From NCBI GenBank assembly GCA_965651255.1, contig CBFGRU010000139.1, forward strand, positions 1 to 8,010: a stretch of DNA of 8,010 nucleotides. Direction: 5' to 3'. The position numbers and the translations under genes were made by a program. Under the pieces are notes generated by a model. The model was given only the letters and a program-made list of their open reading frames with translations, was not told the DNA's origin and made no database searches. Shown in pieces: positions 6,451-8,010 of the stretch (position 1 is its first letter; every line of letters begins with the position of its first letter). Origin of the DNA: CBFGRU01 sp965651255. Lineage in GTDB: Bacteria > Planctomycetota > Phycisphaerae > Phycisphaerales > SM1A02.

Positions 6451-8010
6451 CAACTTCAGCGCGGTCCGCCGCCTTCATCCCTCCACCATCATCTTCCGCA
6501 TCTTCGCGCTCTTTCGCGCCCTCGTCATTCCCGCCATCGGCGTCCTCTTCCTCTCCCAGGGCGAGCAATGGGAAGTCTGGTTCGCCATCCTCATCATCCC
6601 CGCCATCATCTTCGAGGTCATTCGATACATCGCGCTGCGCTATCGCTTCGAGCGCGATGAACTCATCATCACCTTCAGCTTCATCTTCTCCAACGAGCGG
6701 CACATCCCCTTTGCCCGCATTCAGAACATCGACCTCAAGCAAAGCATTCTTCACCGACTCTTCAACGTCGCCGAGGTCAACATCGAAACCGGCAGCGGCG
6801 GAAAGGCCGAAGCGCAGCTCCGCGTCGTGTCGCTCGATCGCATTGAGGAACTCCGAGAGCGCATCTTCGCCGAACGGCGCGAACCCGCCGCGGCATCATC
6901 ATCATCATCATCAACAACAACACCAACCGCCGACGCATCATCAACGGCTTCAACCCAAGTCCCCGCCGCCGATGGCAACGCGCAAGCGGTCACTCCCGCA
7001 GTCACCACGCTGCTCCGGCTGACCCCGGGCGAGATCGTTCGTCTCGGCCTCATCGCCAATCGCGGCCTGGTCCTCGTCGCTGCGGCCATCGGCATTTCGT
7101 GGGAACTCAACCTCTGGGAACGAACCACCTTCCTGCAGCAGGCCCGCGAGTGGCTCGATGACCAGCTCGCTGCGCCGGGCCTCATGCTCCTTGTCGCCGG
7201 CCTCGGCGCGCTCATCAACCTCTACCTGCTCTCCATCGCATGGAGTTTCCTGCGCTTCTACGGCTTCACCCTCGAACGCCGCGGCGATGACCTGCGCCTC
7301 ACCACCGGCCTCTTCACCCGCCATGCCGCCACCATTCCCCGGCGGCGCATTCAGCTCATCTCCATCCGCCGCACCCCGCTGCATCGATTGTTCAGAAGAG
7401 CAACCATCCTTGTCGAAACCGCCGGCGGCGTCCAGGAAGGCAACGAAGAACAGGTCTTCAGCCGCAAACACTTCGTGCCCCTCATCCATGCCGATCATGC
7501 AGAAGCCCTTCTCCGCGAGATTCACCCGAACTTCGCACTGCAATCACCCGACTGGCAACCCCTCGCCCCCCGGGCCGGCGCGCGACGCATGCGAGTCCAG
7601 GGCGCGCTTGGCCTCTTCACCGGCCTCATCCTCACCTGGTGGGCCAGCACCGCCTTCGGCTGGCTCATCGCGGCGCCCATCATCGTCATCATCCCCGCGC
7701 TGACCATCTGGCACGCACACCACGCCATCCGCTGTACCGGCTGGGCGATGCTCGATCGCGGCCTCGCCATCCGCACCGGCATCCTCTCCCGCCGACTCAC
7801 CATCACCACTTTTGAAAAAATACAAACGATCGAGGTGCTCGAGAATCCCTTCGACCGCCGATGGAAGATGGCCTCCTTCACCATCGATACCGCCGGCGCC
7901 GGACCCGCCGGCCATCGCATCGCCCTGCGCTACCTGACGCAGCCCATCGCCCACCACCTGCGCGCCACCACCGCCGCCCGCGCTGAATCCACCGGCTTCC
8001 ACTGGAACTG
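6440..8010 (+). CDS. YdbT-like triple bPH2-domain membrane protein, 3' end cut by window
   Basis: The frame is open without a stop from ATG 6440 to the window edge: 523 full codons plus the two bases TG, which could begin a TGA stop or a Trp or Cys codon. Its length already exceeds B. subtilis YdbT (about 490 residues), so little is probably missing. Three bPH2 units follow three hydrophobic hairpins. Hydrophobic pairs lie at about 16-39/45-66, 205-223/246-272 and 387-407/409-425. PH cores are IPFARIQNIDLKQSILHRLF (89-108), IPRRRIQLISIRRTPLHRLF (299-318) and FEKIQTIEVLENPFDRRW (458-475), each followed by a TAGG- or TGSG-like turn. A low-complexity linker (about 149-190) with six Ser and three Thr in a row separates units 1 and 2. 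The start overlaps the YdbS-like gene and is preceded by GGGAG eight bases upstream, which supports translational coupling and a joint complex in the inner membrane. The ligand and exact role are unknown; envelope-stress or antimicrobial resistance is inferred from B. subtilis only. Confidence 0.9.
   Translation, partial: MASDNFSAVRRLHPSTIIFRIFALFRALVIPAIGVLFLSQGEQWEVWFAILIIPAIIFEVIRYIALRYRFERDELIITFSFIFSNERHIPFARIQNIDLKQSILHRLFNVAEVNIETGSGGKAEAQLRVVSLDRIEELRERIFAERREPAAASSSSSSTTTPTADASSTASTQVPAADGNAQAVTPAVTTLLRLTPGEIVRLGLIANRGLVLVAAAIGISWELNLWERTTFLQQAREWLDDQLAAPGLMLLVAGLGALINLYLLSIAWSFLRFYGFTLERRGDDLRLTTGLFTRHAATIPRRRIQLISIRRTPLHRLFRRATILVETAGGVQEGNEEQVFSRKHFVPLIHADHAEALLREIHPNFALQSPDWQPLAPRAGARRMRVQGALGLFTGLILTWWASTAFGWLIAAPIIVIIPALTIWHAHHAIRCTGWAMLDRGLAIRTGILSRRLTITTFEKIQTIEVLENPFDRRWKMASFTIDTAGAGPAGHRIALRYLTQPIAHHLRATTAARAESTGFHWN
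6896..6922 (+). repeat. In-frame trinucleotide tract (TCA)6(ACA)3
   Basis: Six TCA codons are followed directly by three ACA codons, encoding six Ser and three Thr in the linker after the first PH unit of the YdbT-like protein. Another TCA pair follows at 6938-6943. The Ser and Thr codons are the A-ending ones, whereas the rest of the gene strongly prefers C-ending codons, so the tract looks like a slippage-expanded microsatellite. Changes in copy number would alter linker length without breaking the frame. Confidence 0.85.

Noticed and set aside
5623..6453. Minus-strand open frame (276 codons) across the glycosylasparaginase end and the YdbS-like gene
   Set aside because: It spans two well-supported + strand genes and their spacer, and its Gly/Asp/Arg-rich product shows no domain.
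6018..7022. Plus-strand frame with a His/Gln-rich run near 6895-6940
   Set aside because: The His and Gln run is the CAT/CAA reading of the (TCA)6(ACA)3 tract in a wrong frame. The supported frame encodes the bPH2 proteins.
1..8010. tRNA, rRNA, CRISPR arrays, insertion sequences, attachment sites or phage genes
   Set aside because: No cloverleaf-like segment, regularly spaced repeats, transposase motifs or terminal inverted repeats were seen. The coding genes fill nearly the whole window.

Overview
The window is a gene-dense, high-GC bacterial chromosomal segment with six protein-coding genes and almost no intergenic DNA. No RNA gene, insertion sequence, CRISPR array or phage element was seen. 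Both outer genes run off the edges. The lineage cannot be proven from the sequence. The gene families (a flavin-dependent halogenase-like oxidoreductase, a glutamate carboxypeptidase II-like M28 peptidase, a bacterial glycosylasparaginase, bPH2-domain membrane proteins), the high GC and the weak use of Shine-Dalgarno sites would suit a planctomycete (perhaps Phycisphaerae-like). That is inference only.

Layout. 1-1587 (+): C-terminal part of an FAD-dependent halogenase-like monooxygenase whose Rossmann N-terminus lies upstream of the window. It converges, with only 9 bases between stop codons, on a leftward two-gene unit. That unit is an MBL-fold metallo-hydrolase (3760-4680, -) followed by a secreted M28 zinc carboxypeptidase-like protein (1597-3753, -). 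The stop codon of the first overlaps the ribosome-binding site of the second. A 94-base divergent region (4681-4774) separates this unit from a rightward series. The series holds an N4-(beta-N-acetylglucosaminyl)-L-asparaginase (4775-5758, +) and, 47 bases later, an overlapping pair of bacterial PH-domain membrane proteins of the YdbS/YdbT type (5806-6450 and 6440 to beyond 8010, +).

How the genes may work together. The YdbS/YdbT pair almost certainly forms one membrane complex: the reading frames overlap by 11 bases and the two proteins share four copies of the same PH-core signature. The MBL hydrolase and M28 peptidase are probably co-transcribed, but no shared substrate can be read from the sequence. 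The M28 protein keeps every zinc ligand of glutamate carboxypeptidase II but seems to lack residues that give human GCPII its glutamate preference. The glycosylasparaginase has its whole active site and the autoproteolysis site, but no signal peptide.

No clearly new multi-gene system was found. The most useful leads are the substrate-pocket changes in the M28 enzyme, the halogenase-type catalytic signature in a non-canonical flavoenzyme with a basic C-terminal extension, a possible leaderless promoter in front of the YdbS-like gene, and a reversal of G/C strand bias across the window.
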